DNA of 64,000 bases from Clarkia xantiana subsp. parviflora (lineage: Eukaryota; Streptophyta; Magnoliopsida; Myrtales; Onagraceae): assembly GCA_036873135.1 (NCBI GenBank), contig JAPTYO010000015.1, forward strand, positions 16,657,683 to 16,721,682, given 5' to 3'. Every line of letters starts with the position of its first letter. Within the stretch, counting starts at the first letter, position 1. Under the pieces are notes generated by a model, which saw only the letters and a list, made by a program, of their open reading frames with translations, made no database searches and was not told where the DNA came from. Position numbers and translations under genes: made by a program. Positions 11,264 through 27,589 of this stretch are shown one piece after another.

Positions 11264-12892
11264 CAGCTTTCTATCCCTGTCCGAACATGCCACCAAGTGT
11301 TCAAACTTGACCAGTCTCCTGTCCCTGTCCCGGACTAACCGATCTAGAGTAGAAACAACATGCTTTTTTTTACCAGAAGAGCAACCAACCTCCAACTCCA
11401 CCTTCTTCAAGACACCCTGTCTTCCCATATCATCATCCGTCAACAACAGGTAGTGTAACGAAGGTGAATACCTGTCTGTTGGCCTGATGGTTCTGGATGA
11501 TCTCCTCAACACCTGCCTAGGTGTTACTGGATCTACTTCTGACTTGATCTGTGGCTCCCTTGGGGTCTTCGCGAAACTGACTCGTTTCTTCTTCCCCGTA
11601 ACACAGTTTTTACAGAGTCCCCTGTCAACACACTTTGGGCCCTCTAAAGCACATTTCTTCACCATTGTCTTCATTCATTTACCGCTCATGCGTCTGGATG
11701 CACTCTCCGAAATAACAGTCGCGTTTACACACCCTTTAGTGGTGTACAAGGTTCCAGATTTAAGGCCATGTGCTACAACCATAACACCCTTCTTGATCTT
11801 CCACGAACCATTCTCAAACTCTGCACTCTCTGCTGCATAACCTGTGCGATCCAATAGACCAACCAAGATCAGATTCTTATTGAGATCAGGAATGTACCTG
11901 ACATCTTTCAATATCCACTGATTTCCTGCTGGAGTGTGAATGCAGACATTCCCCTTCCCTTCGATCTCCAACACTTTGTTGTCAACAAGATACACCTTTC
12001 CAAACTTTCCTGACTTGAAATTTTGGAACAACTTCTTGCTCGGAGACGAATGAAACGATGCTCCAGTATCCAAAATCCAGGATTCAATTGAGCTATCAAC
12101 ACTGAGGGTTAACGCGTCGTGTTCTGCTGAATTCACAGAATCACTATCATTGTCAGGTTCGTGATTCTTCTTTTTTGGTTTCAGACAATAAGATCGATAG
12201 TCGCCTCTTTTACCACAATTCCAACATGATCAATGTGGTATTCCTCTGTTTCTTGATTTTGAGCGTCCATGCTGATTTGAACCATTTTAATTATTCCTCC
12301 CCCTTCTGTCAACACTGAGAGCACTTCCTGATGACTCACCAATTTTTCTTTTGTGAATACTTTCACTAAGAACAACATCTCGGATTTCATCAAACTTCAG
12401 CATCTCAGATCCACGGGAACTACTAACCGCGGAAACAATAGTATCCCACGACTCAGACAAAGATGACAGCAAAATCAAAGCTTTAACCTCATCCTCAAAA
12501 TTAATCTCAACAGAACTCAGTTGCGAAATAATCATATTAAAGACATTAATATGTTCAGCAACAGAACCACCTTCAAACATCTGTAAATTGAACAATCTGC
12601 GCATCAGATATACCTTGTTCATCGCCGATGGTTTCTCTTACATGTTCACTAACGCCTTCAGCACGCCTGCCGTCGATGTTTCTTTCACGATGTTGAACGC
12701 AATATTCTGGACAGCCACAATCGGATCAACCCTAGGGCTTGTCGATCCTTGAGATTCCACTGCTGCTCCTTCATGGATTCTAACTTCTTCCCAGACTAGG
12801 GTTCATATAGATTCTTCTGGTACAGATAATCTTCAATCTGCATCTTCCAGAAACCGAAATCGTTTCCATCGAAATTCTCTATTCCAGCCTTC
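11246..12892 (-). pseudogene. Ty1/Copia gag-protease relic with an internal pol deletion
   Basis: Reading right to left: the gag start (ATG 12892) contains NFDGNDFGFWKMQIEDYLY, then stops and frameshifts. A UBN2-type gag domain lies at 12622-12287. A zinc knuckle near 12235 reads CWNCGKRGDYRSYC, where the CCHC histidine is aspartate. A protease stretch (12136-11675) contains ILDTGASFH, the catalytic D-T-G. The GAG-pre-integrase tail (LCKNCVTGKKKRVSF, 11620s) is joined directly to the integrase/RT linker motif LRRSSRTIRP and RYSPSLHYLLLTD, so the integrase core is missing. RT and RNase H are absent. Clearly non-functional. Confidence 0.85.
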
Positions 12893-12918
12893 GACATCTG
12901 CACCTTCAGTGATCGTGT

Positions 12919-13357
12919 TGAATCTCTTTAGCCAATCTCCAGTGAATGTAAAATCTCAAATGGGTAGCCTAGGTCCCTATTTAGGTAACCTTAGAACCGA
13001 TCCCAGTTTTTGTGCGGTTCAACGCCGGTTTAAAAAGCGTGAACTGTCGTCTGGTTTGATAAAGGTTGGCTATTAGAAAACTCTAACTTGGTGTGAGAAC
13101 ACAAATGGAACACGCGTGTTGCAGACGACGACTCGGATCACGTCGGGTTCGGACGATCCTAGCGCGATCCGGTTCGTCTAGGGCAAACTGGACCTCTCCG
13201 GATTGCTAGCAATCCGGAGGTCCGGTCCGGACGCGTGAGTCACGCGTCCGGACCGTTTTGATCCCCTGAAAAGTGTTTTTGTCTATTTATGTGATTTTGA
13301 CGTGTTTACGAAGTCCAGAATGTAAATACGAACAGGAATTGGCATATATCCATCAAT
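12919..13357 (-). repeat. Candidate LTR beside the Copia relic
   Basis: Begins TGTTGAATC and ends CCATCA on the plus strand. It is GC-rich and contains a perfect 20-bp palindrome centred on gctagc near 13209 and a stem around gtccggacgcgtgagtcacg. The tail resembles that of the LTRs at 19983 and 33059, which also end in …CCATC(A). A recognisable primer-binding site next to it was not found, so the assignment is tentative. Confidence 0.45.
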
Positions 13358-13512
13358 ATACTTCCAAATGATTAGAAAAGCTAATTTTTTCAATGTTATA
13401 TCTATTATTATAATCTTTAAATTATTTTTATTTCTTAAATTCAATTTTACCCGTTTTGAATATTTTAGAACTTTCTATTTCGCTAAACTTAATTTTCTAA
13501 TTTTATTTTTTT

Positions 13513-13542
13513 CCCCGTGTGGTGCGCGGGGTTAGCATCTAC
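13513..13542 (+). mobile_element. Helitron-like 3' end with an altered CTRR
   Basis: A stem CCCCGTG / CGCGGGG (one G-T pair) is followed by ttagcatCTAC and a TA run. The last base departs from CTRR, so this is a degenerate or false end. Confidence 0.35.
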
Positions 13543-13829
13543 TATATATATAAATCTAATATAATATATAATAAATATTAAATATTCAAATATTGTAAAA
13601 AAAATTATATATATATATATAATAAGCGAAAGTAAATCTCGTTCTGTTATCGCTGGAAATCGCTTCATATCACTCCGTTGAAAACCTTTTATTTTGTTTT
13701 GGGTGACAGCTTATTCCTATTTATATGGCTACATCCGCCATTGCATGCTGCATGGCTTTATCAGAAATAAAGCCATAGCTGTCGATTATCTTAATTACGA
13801 ACTTTATGAATAGGGTGATGCTATAGCTT

Positions 13830-13976
13830 GTGAAAAAATCTGTGAAAAATCCATAGAAAGCACTTTTAGGTCCACGTGTCAATGCATAACAACATTCTCT
13901 TTCCATTTTATAAACAATCATCACTTGACATGTGTTACTTGACAACTTTCTATGGATTTTTCACAAAAAATTTCAC
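13830..13976. mobile_element. Short foldback MITE (147 bp)
   Basis: The arms 13830-13860 and 13946-13976 are near-perfect complements (gtgaaaaa…tccatagaaag and ctttctatgga…ttcac). No coding content; a TSD was not clear. Confidence 0.65.
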
Positions 13977-14305
13977 ACTTTAAAAATTTATCCTTATGAA
14001 TATATATATATAAAATTAGCACAATTTTCACTCGACTGGATGGCTCAACCCTCAAACACATGGTTCATGGTTGTTAGGTTTATTGTGTAAGCAGGGACTT
14101 TGTAATGATAATATAAGGAGTTATTCACCACACGCAAGCGTTAAATTCTATTAAAAATGATAACGTATCTTAAAATTATCACTGAATTGTGTATTTGCAC
14201 GTTATGCGTGATAATTTATTTTTTAAATAAATAAATTAAATAATATATACATTTTATTATTAATTAATTTGATACATAAGTTAAAATAATATTATAAGTT
14301 ATTAT

Positions 14306-18405
<4,100 letters not shown>

Positions 18406-18840
18406 AATCTCTGCACCGGTCATGCGGTCATCCTTGTTTGTCTATGGAGTCGTGTGTGTTTCCGATTTATTATGGGTCCTGTCTGGTATCGCTTGGTTTG
18501 CAGGTCCTCTGTTAGCTATCTCGCTCTTGAGGAAGGTTCTTCTACCCTCCGAAGGGCTACGGGTGCCGTTGTATCACGAGGATTCCTCTTCTCCAAGCTT
18601 CTATCATTTGTCTGGGGTCATCTCTTCCATTTATCCGTTCTGTTATTTTAGTTTATTTACTTTTATCTTTATTTCTGTATTTTCCTGTATTGTTTTTGCT
18701 TCTATTGTTCTGTTAGCCCGCTCTACTAGTTCGGAAATTGAATGTTAAATCATCTCTCCAGCGCGGGTTGTTTCTATTTTGTAGTGTGTAATAATTCAAT
18801 TTCAATAAAGTTTGACTTCCATAAAAAAAAAAAAAAAAAA
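18406..18840 (+). mobile_element. Retroposed 3' end with poly(A) tail
   Basis: Plus-strand sequence ending in AATAAA (18803-18808) about 13 bases before an 18-19-base A-run (18822-18840). It meets the LINE relic head to head at about 18405. Its 3' end does not resemble the LINE's own 3' end, so it is probably a truncated copy of another LINE or a processed transcript. No product recognised. Confidence 0.55.
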
Positions 18841-19332
18841 TAACACAAGTCTAAAAAAAATATGGTACGAAACCAATTTAAACATATCGATGTGGAGTTG
18901 TTGGTTGAGTTAACTCTTGTGGATCAAAAGGATAACGCTGTCTTAATTTTTATATAAATAAGCTTAACGTCAACCAACAAAAGCATTGACTGTGTTGGAG
19001 GTGTATAACAACGTTGTCAATTAATTAGCTTTATGAATTGTCTATCTCGAATCCTTGTCACCAGTTGCTGTCTTCACGCTAGGGGTGTCCCGTGTCCGTG
19101 TCTATTGAGCCAATGGCTTAAACCTAGTTACGTATGTGTTGGGTTTTGTGGCCGGTTAGATCAAATATGCTCAGATTTATCCAATTCATCATTAATAATA
19201 GGTCAATTTTAAAAACTGGGTAACTTATAGAATTGAGCACGCTTCAATAATGTTATTAGAGGGTAAACGTATTATTACGGGTCGACTTGCTCGACTCTCG
19301 GACCTGTGACCAAATCATTCATAAATATAAAT
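18841..19332. other. No gene seen
   Basis: AT-rich intergenic DNA without open frames or recognisable repeats. Confidence 0.5.
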
Positions 19333-19781
19333 GGGTTAAAGGTTGACTTTTGGTGTCATGTCTTTATTTTTTATTTTTTATATATATATTTGCATTTTGT
19401 AAACTTCTAGTTTATCCGTTAATCAACCGTCAAGTTTGACCGTTAAATACTTTTATTTTGTTCAATTAGTCATCCAATTTATATACTTAACTTTTAATTT
19501 TTTAATTTAGTCCCTGAAAAACCAAATTGGACCGAAGGATTCAATTGGTCAATTTAGTTTTTTTAGGAAATAAATTGTAAAAATAGAAAGTTAAGTATAT
19601 ACATTGGAAGACTAAAATGAACAAAATAAAATATTTTAACGGTCAAACTTGACAGTTAACTAACGGATACAATAAAAATCTATAAAATACAAACATATAG
19701 CATCAAAAATCTAAATAATTAAAAAAAACGGTAACAAAAGTCAACTTTAGTCAAATATATGGCACTAAAACCCTTTAACCC
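19333..19781. mobile_element. Foldback (Mutator-like) element, 449 bp
   Basis: Begins GGGTTAAAGG and ends CCTTTAACCC, with long complementary arms. Flanking 9-mers aatataaat (19324-19332) and aacattaat (19782-19790) match at 7 of 9. Non-coding. Confidence 0.7.
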
Positions 19782-19940
19782 AACATTAATTCATCATTCA
19801 TTTTCATTCGATTCCATATCTAACCACTCATATATCATTCATTCCATATTCAATCATTCATACACTCGTTCCATTTTAATTTTAGTTCACTACAAGAAAT
19901 ATGATCTAAGTCATTGGACCATATATCTAACATATTTTTT

Positions 19941-19982
19941 AGGGTTATAGATACTTTTTATACAGCGTGTTTGATCGAATGT
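19941..19982. mobile_element. Left tip of a foldback element split by an LTR retrotransposon
   Basis: Sequence agggttatag…cagcgtgtttgatcgaatgt is complementary to 34178 and leftward (acatgttgtatg…aatcct). The LTR element at 19983-33661 inserted within this arm; the rest resumes at 33667. Confidence 0.7.
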
Positions 19983-20597
19983 TGTTGGGTCCTTCACCCG
20001 ATGGAGAGTCGGGCCCTGATGTATGCGCTTCGGGTCGTTGAGGTAGCGGGTCGTTGAGGTAGCGGGTCTTCGCACGTGCCAGGATACGTGTGTCTTCGGA
20101 TACCTGCACGAGGGGCAGTATCGCACGCCACGCAAAGGGGGCGGGGGTGAAGTGCAATGAGCCCTCTCCGAAGCTTAAATTAGGATTCTAGAGAGAGAAA
20201 GTTTAGAGAGAGGTCAGAGCTTCGACGTCAACTTAGTTGTGAAATGAATGATCAATGCCCCTATTTATAGGAAACCTTGAAATCAAACCGGGTTTAGAAC
20301 GGTCCAACGTCGGTTTAGTTGTGAAAAAGTGAACCGGACGTGGACGAGCAAGGAGTTGTCGTCGGAGAGTCCGACACGTAACGTATGCGCGGAGTCACGC
20401 GCGTTTCTAGGCGTAATTCGGATTCCGGTCCGGATTGTATGACAATCCGGACGAGTCCTATGCTCGGGGTACGCGCGCGCATACCCCGTGTCGTTTTAGA
20501 CTTGCGAGTGATTATTTTGGTACCGTTTAGTGGGTTTGACGTGTAGGCGAGGCATGAATAATTATAAAACGAAACCGAATCAGACGTATACCCATCT
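19983..20597 (-). repeat. 3' LTR (left) of the 13.7-kb element
   Basis: Starts TGTTGGGTCC and ends CCCATCT (the partner ends CCATCA). It contains a hairpin around ccggattg…caatccgg near 20435 and a GC palindrome near 20466-20484. The imperfect last base suggests mutation after insertion. Confidence 0.9.
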
Positions 20598-20612
20598 TTC
20601 TCCCCCGAGTCA
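20598..20612 (-). promoter_or_regulatory. Polypurine tract
   Basis: On minus, ctcgggggagaa lies immediately inside the 3' LTR, the expected place for plus-strand DNA priming. Confidence 0.7.
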
Positions 20613-20799
20613 AGTAATGGCGTGACCCTTGCTTAAATCTATTTTCGATAGAGTATATGTTCAATTTAAGATTCGGGTGTTACCTTGGCGTGGACTTACT
20701 GTCCGTCAGCGCGTGGGCCTCAATGTCGCGTGTCTCGCCCTTCGTTTAATAAGGGTGACTGTAGGTGCTGAAATGGTTAACGCAACAAATGTACGTATA

Positions 20800-21080
20800 T
20801 GGCGTGTATATATGTAATGATGTAGGACTATGTATGCAATAGTGACCTGAACACTGACGAGTGTACGGCCATAGTATACACGTTCATATGCATAGACGCG
20901 TGATATACAATGTCATGATAATAAACATGTAGACACGATCATTTACATATATATAGTGACGGGGATGTAAGTATATGCATGTCGGGATCATAATAATGGA
21001 CTCGTAACATGGATATGTAAACGGGCATACGTGTAAGCATGTACGTGCACTCGTGGATGTGTAAGCATATGTATGTGCTA
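20800..21080. repeat. Degenerate short repeats (gtgtaagcatgtac-like)
   Basis: Alternating purine-pyrimidine words such as catgtacgtgcac and cgtgtaagcatg recur loosely here and again at 24440-24660 on the other side of the CACTA insertion. Confidence 0.5.
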
Positions 21081-21138
21081 ATAACTCATAAAAAGAGTTA
21101 GAAAAAATATGGAGGAGATAGAGAATTACCCACATGTC

Positions 21139-21150
21139 TATATAAAAAGG
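21139..21150 (+). promoter_or_regulatory. TATA box of the antisense gene
   Basis: TATATAAAAAGG on the plus strand, opposite to the retroelement's own direction. About 30 bases downstream a C/T-rich leader begins. A GC-rich leader then ends in a consensus donor, ttccag|GTATGT, near 21464. Confidence 0.5.
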
Positions 21151-21586
21151 GAGAGCATGAAAATTTCTCCTCACTTTACCTCCACATTTCAAAATTGTCT
21201 TCTCCCTTTTCTTGAGGAGTAAGTGACTTAGCGCCCAAGCCACTCACCCACCCACCTTGCACCACCACCGGCCAACCACCACTCACCGAAGGGACCAGCT
21301 CGTGGTGGCGAGACCAGCGGCTGCGGACAGCACGGCGGAGACGCGGGCGGAGCTACGGTGGAGACGCAAGCGGAGCTACGGCGGGCTTCCGGTGGTCCGA
21401 AACGGGTGTCTAACCTCGATTTTGTGGTGATTCGGATTTTCGAGGTTGATTAAAACCATTTCCAGGTATGTAGGCACCTTTACTTGCTTCAATTTGATCA
21501 ATCCTTGTCTTGATTGAAACTTGACTATTCATGTCCACAAGGTGTTTGATGAAATTCCTAACACAATTCACTATGGAAAAAAGATC

Positions 21587-22933
21587 CACTACAACAAATT
21601 TGAAATTGTGTGACGAACAAATTTGTCATAATTAAGCCAATTTTTATCACGACACATAAAATTGTGACATATTTTATTTATCACGAGTGTCGTCACAAAA
21701 TCTCGTCTTAATAAATTTAATTATGACAAAATCATAATTTTGTCACGTAATAAACTTTCTTATGACAAATTTCAAACCATCACCAAACGATTTTCGTTAC
21801 AAAAATGTTGTCATAGTTTTTATTAAATATTTGTCACGGTTGTATTCTAAAAAATCAGTCCAACAATTATTAAAATTACATTTTGGCCGCATATTTCTAA
21901 ATTTTAAAAATTAGTCATATAGTTATTAAAATTACATTTTGGCCATATAATTCTGCATGCTTAAAATTTGGTCATATTATTATTGAAATCACATTATTTC
22001 TTCTATATTTTAGAAATTTAGTCCTACATAATTATATAAAACTCATTCCGACCCTAATTTTTTTTTTTAACATTCAATTCTACTATTATTAAAATCACAT
22101 TTTGCCCTAATATTATGATAAAATTTCAAATAATAACTAATAAAAAATTCAGAATAATTATAAAAATAATACTCAATATTTATATAACCTCAAATAAAAT
22201 TAAACACAAAATAAAATTATACAATGTATAAATATCCATGAAAATGGTTCAACTACAGTTACAACATTAAGCACAATCACATCCCATGTATCATGAACTG
22301 GAGTTATACAACAGATTTGACCAGATGGTTTTACCCAAACAAATCACAAACTCAACAATCTGGTTTCTTCAACCATGTCCAAGCTACATCCTTCAGTAAT
22401 TACCAATAAAGGAACGCACTGCAACAACCAATTGAGAAACCCTACAAAAAAATACGAGTTACAATCAATTAAAAGAAGATTAGACAAATAATGAGAGTTC
22501 AAATAAATAAACATACTTTATGAAAGGAATAAGAAACTATATTAATTAGAAAAGAATTGAGAGATAGATGAGGTCTTACGTTGAGAATAAACAAGGATTT
22601 CTTATAAAAAACATTCGAGAGAATAAACTTCAGCGGGTCCAAAGTAGAAATCCCACAGTAGATAAACGCAGGAGGATTAGCTTGGGCAATTCAAATCGTC
22701 TTCAACCTAGATTAGCACACCAGACTCATAAAGAAAGTACAGCAACATCTTGGAGACAAACATTAGACATCATTATAATTGGGAGCTTCTTTACAATTGG
22801 GTGGTTTTAAACGCACGTTCATAGAATTAGTTTTTTTAACGTGATTATTAAGATTTGTTGATAACTTCCCCACAATTGTAGGGATTATCATTCTGCATTT
22901 TTAAAATTTATTTTTTAGCATTTTTTTTGGATA

Positions 22934-22964
<31 letters not shown>

Positions 22965-24190
22965 TCCAACATATAAAAATATATCTTTCGGTACTAGTAA
23001 TACTAATATATTACCGTATTTTTTTCATAAAGGCTCAACTCAATCAATTTTAGATTTTTATGATGCGAAACGTAATTAATTTAACTTGAAACTGTGTTGC
23101 ACAAAAGTTTCTTCTTAATCCACATTTTCGATATATTAGCATCTAATTTGACCCAAAAAAAATTCAGTTTATTAAAATTATGCAATTTAGTTCTTCTAAA
23201 CTAGTACTAACATTTTAAGTTATTGAATTTACGCCATACAAGTTTTATGAGTATGACATAATAATAAAGATAATTATATATTTGAAGATTGAGTTTTCTA
23301 TCCGAAAATTTAAATCTATTTATTTTTTTGTTAGAAACATCTATCTATCCAATAAAGAGATCAATTTAAAGAGCAAAGCACAACTGCATATAAATTAATT
23401 TACTATAATTTCCTAAATTGTAATCAATTTATCTATTTTTATTCATTAGTAACTTGGTAATATTATGTTTCTCCAAAAAAAAAAAAACATGGTAATAATA
23501 ATAATTAATAAAGTGTAGTTTTTAAAAAAAAACTTTTTTTTGAACCAATACCGGTCTAAATGTCTCTTTCTAGCTACTATAAGGACCAAATCAATATATA
23601 TATTAGTTAAACCAAACTGACTCTAAACTTATCTAACAAACTTTATTTTGAACAATTATCGGTTTGGAAAAAGACAAAATAAACATTCATATGTTTAAAT
23701 ATCTATTAAGCTACTAATTAAAAAAATTATTTAATCATTGTTAAGAAAAGAGCCTAATTAATAGGCTTAGTAAGTTATATGATTTTCAGATGAATAATAA
23801 GTAGAAAATATGATAGAATACACGTTTCATATGAATATGGATATAATCAACACATATTAATAATGATTTTGGAATTTTCATAATGAATTTTTTTTTATCT
23901 AACATGGTTATTTTATTTTACTATAAATTATTATTGCAATCGTCAAGATCCTTGTAGTACTTTAGCGTCAAATTCGCCCTCAGATAATTTGTGACGAATT
24001 ATATATTTATCACTTTCAGTCGTCACAATTTAATATACGTTATGACAAAACTAATTATTGTGACAAATTTTGTCACGATTTTCATTTTGTTGTGACAAAT
24101 GATCTATTCGTCATAATAAAAGCATATATGGTGACGAAGTTCACCGTGACAAAATATTTTTCATCACGAGATATCAAATTTGTTGTGGTG
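21587..24190. mobile_element. Non-autonomous CACTA (En/Spm) transposon
   Basis: Begins CACTACAACAAATTTG and ends CAAATTTGTTGTGGTG, with one mismatch at the TAGTG end. Both subterminal regions are crowded with short words in both directions (gtgacaaa, cgtcacaa, gtgacgaa), the binding-site pattern of CACTA elements. About 2.6 kb, very AT-rich, no transposase frame. The expected 3-bp TSD is not exact (atc / tca). It sits in the presumed intron of the antisense gene. Confidence 0.85.
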
Positions 24191-24439
24191 TCATGAAAAT
24201 GGTTAAGTGTTTTAGCTCTAGTATGTATAGGATAGGAGTGTTACTTCCCATATTGATTGTCATCCTTGATTGCTTGATATGTTGGCATGATATATATGTA
24301 TATACTTGATGGCATAGTGATGTATGTAGCCATAATTGAATTTTGTATGTCCCCAAGTATGTATTGAGTGTGTCCATATCCTACATGTGTTAGATAGCAT
24401 AGACATATGGATAATAATGTCACGAATATTTTTTGCATC

Positions 24440-24720
24440 AATTACCTTAGATGTTCACCTTAGGCAATGCACGTGGATGTAGATGCATGTAAGTGTACGT
24501 AGGCGTGCATAGGCATGCATGAATGAGTATAGACACGCATGGTCACGTATAGACACATATAATCATGTGAGAACATATGTAGGTGTGTGCGGATGTATGT
24601 AGTCGCGTGTAGGCACACGTGGGCCTATAGGTGCATATAGGCATGCACAATGGGGCATACACATGAGTAGACCGTATAAGTGTTGAGACGAGGCCCTTAC
24701 TGACATAGAGTTGCCCCCGT
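24440..24720. repeat. Degenerate short repeats
   Basis: Loosely repeated words gtgtacgtaggcgtgcatagg and atagacacgcatgg; same character as 20800-21080. Ends near a gttgcccccgtatagaggatg unit that recurs at 28600-28860. Confidence 0.5.
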
Positions 24721-24944
24721 ATAGAGGATGTTCGCTATGTAGTAGTCGAACACTTATAGGCTTATGAGTACGATGTTGCCTCCGAGTGGGGGAGGTTCGT
24801 TGTATGGTAGTAGTAGTTGTTGTCGCGATGAATATTTGAGTGTACGCTGAATAGATTGTTGTCGTATCCTTATAGGAGTTGAAGGGGGAGGAGCTGGCGC
24901 GTTTGTCCTTAGGATTACCTTCTCGACTCGCAGGGTTTATCAAT

Positions 24945-27288
24945 ATGAGTAAGTCCCATATTCCAACTCCCTTAGTTAGACATTGTTCTATTTCGGATTC
25001 GGATCCTGAGTTGGAGGATCTGGAGTCGTCTGGGCCAGAGTCCGTGGAGGATATATACTCTTCCCTCGAGTCGGAGCCTAACTCGGAATCGGAAGATCTT
25101 ATCTAGACATTTGTTGGTAATGTGCTGGACCGAGACGACTATCAAATCTATGTTGATCGTTCTGGGCTTCACCCCTTGGTAGAGGCGTTCTTTCCCTTTG
25201 ATGTCGTTAAGGATGCTGATGTGGGGACACCTACTGTGCCTCCGGCGGAGTTGTCTGCCGTATATACCTCCCAGATTCGAGAGGATCTGCTCTTTCCTTA
25301 TTGTCGGGACTTGCATAGATTGTGTCGCTATTACAGGATTTCTCCTCTCGATCTTGCACCCTCCGACCTCCGGTATTGGGTTTGCTTCCGAGTGTTATGC
25401 CATCAGCAGTCATGGCATTATTCGACTCTGCTCTTCTGTTGCTTCTTCCGGCTCCAGCGTCCGAATATGTCTGGTTTGTGTTCCATCTCTGTCCGCTGGC
25501 CTTTGATGAAGGGGGACGATTTTTCTACCTTGGGACTAAGGGAGGTGAAGAGGGATACTACCCTTCGCTTCGTTACTGCTGTCGACCGTTCCAAAGGCCG
25601 TTGGAAGAAACATTATTTTTTTACTAATGACATGGGGAAAATCTGGCCTATCGTTCGCATTGCCAAGCCTGATCGTGTGCCAGCTTTTCGCGAGTTTACT
25701 GAGTTAGATAAAGCAGGCTTGAAGGTGGGGCTTTGCATCGCGTGACGGAGCGAGACTTGCGCGCAGCTGGGATTTGCACACCTCCTTCGGGAGGTCCTTC
25801 GGTATGTTATGAATCTTTATAACTTCATTGTGTTGTGATGTAGGCTGGTGTCATGGAAAAACTTCGCGCTTGCAGGCGGGTTCTACGGGTGGTGCTGTTC
25901 CTCCCGTGTGGAGTTGCCGTACGGACGTTTCCACTGTGCTCCAGGGCATAAAGCCTGGACGCGGGAAGGGAAGCGCGGGTAAGTTGTGTTTTTATAGGAT
26001 TTTTTTCCTTCTCTATGTATCACGTTTTTTTTTCTCATCTTGCTTTATTCCTTTTGTAGGTCGGTCCCCGCTCGTGACCGAACGCGTTGCTGCAGCTGAT
26101 ACTCCGCCTCAAGCTAAGGCGAAACGTCCTGACTCTGACGTGCGGCCCTCGAGCGATCCTAAGTGCTCGAAATCTGGAGGAGGAGAAGCGTCGAAGACTC
26201 CTCTTAGCAAGGGGAAGGGAGTTGAAGGCCTAGCTCGTACTCCTAGTATGTCTGCCCCCTGGTCGAGGGACTGGACGTCGGATGAGGGTACTCCCCGTTT
26301 AGGTATGTTGCTTGACTTTATTTCACTGCTATACTTGTCATATTTGCATCTTTTGTTTATCCTTTGCGTATGTTCGTAGGTGTTTCACCCCTTGGTGCAC
26401 TAACCCGTGCTGATTTGGTTTGTCATGAGGACTCTACTGCTGGTGAGGAGTGGGCACCCTTTGCTGTTGGGGGACCCTATTTCCCCAAGGAGGCCAGTTT
26501 GACTACTCCCGAGGTGGGGGGTGTGCGTGCTTCAGCGGATGATCTCTCCTGGGGATCAGTGGGCTCGTCCTAGTGAGCCTTAGGACGCGCATGCATATGC
26601 TGAGGGTGCGCTGGCATGTCTTGTGCCTGTGAGTATTTCTCTTTACTCTTTTGTATCTTGTATGTATGTTTGTCAGTGTTGTCATCACTTGTTTATTTGT
26701 GATCTTTGTGTTACTTTTGTAGGCTGCCGCTCAGATGGTGAACCTTTCCTCCTTCGTGATTGAACTCGCGGAGGAGAAGAAGTCTCTCCAAGATAAGTGC
26801 AAGATTGCTTGTCATGAGGCGAAGAGCGCGAATGAGAGAGCACGCATCTTGGGTTCGAAGGTCACTGATCTGAACGCGGAGAGTTCTTCCCGTCAGGCTC
26901 GAGTTGCTGCGCTCGAGTCTGAACTTGCCGCCCTCAGAAGAAGGTTGTCGAAGATGGAGAGGCACATAGCCTTGCCTTTCAGGCTGTGAGGGAGGAGGCT
27001 CAGGAGGAGAGCAAGGCTGAAGGAGTTGCGGAGTATAAGGCCTCCGAGTCTTATCTTGAGGATATCCGGGCAGGAGCCGATGAGATGTTGTATGACTCCA
27101 TTGAGGGTCTTATTGAGCAGGTATATGCACTTGCCCCTGTTATAAGATTTGATCAATTGAGACCATATTCCACTTTTACCGTTGGGCATGTGGCTGCTTT
27201 ACATCTTAGGGACGGGATCGTTCCTCCTGCTGCTGTGGTGGATGCCACCCTGGTTGTTGAGGCGAGTACCCCTGCTAATACGAGTTAG
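24945..27288 (+). pseudogene. Antisense gene of the retroelement (Transposase_28/plant-mobile-domain-like), 5 coding exons
   Basis: Proposed exons: 24945-25801, 25876-25978, 26060-26302, 26380-26628, 26723-27288, all with GT-AG borders (for example cttttgtag before 26060 and 26723). The ATG at 24945 follows a likely acceptor (gactcgcag). The acidic N-terminus (SDSDPELEDLESSGPES) precedes a globular region with LFPYCRDLHRLCRYYRISP, where the 'putative gypsy type transposon' family (PF04195) has similar text. The fourth coding exon is followed by a coiled coil (26735-26960) and a conserved tail (EYKASESYLEDIRAG…) that is also at 49160-49489. A stop near 25104 and frameshifts near 25735 and 26985 disable this copy. 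Function unknown. Related antisense ORFs are reported in Tat-lineage Gypsy elements; the assignment here is by resemblance. Confidence 0.6.
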
Positions 27289-27589
27289 TGTTCGATGATG
27301 ATGGTGAGCCACGTATACTGGAGGGTACTTCTCACAGTGAGGTTGTCCCGGGGGCATGTGGAGGTGCCGTTTTTGCGGGTATCCCTGACGTGGCGTCGGG
27401 TTGATTGCTAGTTTATCCGAACTTTGTATATAGTTTTGGCTCCCCTTGTTGGGTTGAGGTTACTTTTTTGGTTTTATCCCTTTGAACCCTTTATGCTTAT
27501 GTTTTTGTGTTTGACATTGTCGTATGGATCCTGTCATGAATAGTTTAGTAATGAATGATAATTTGTTAGTAATATTACATACCTTTGTT

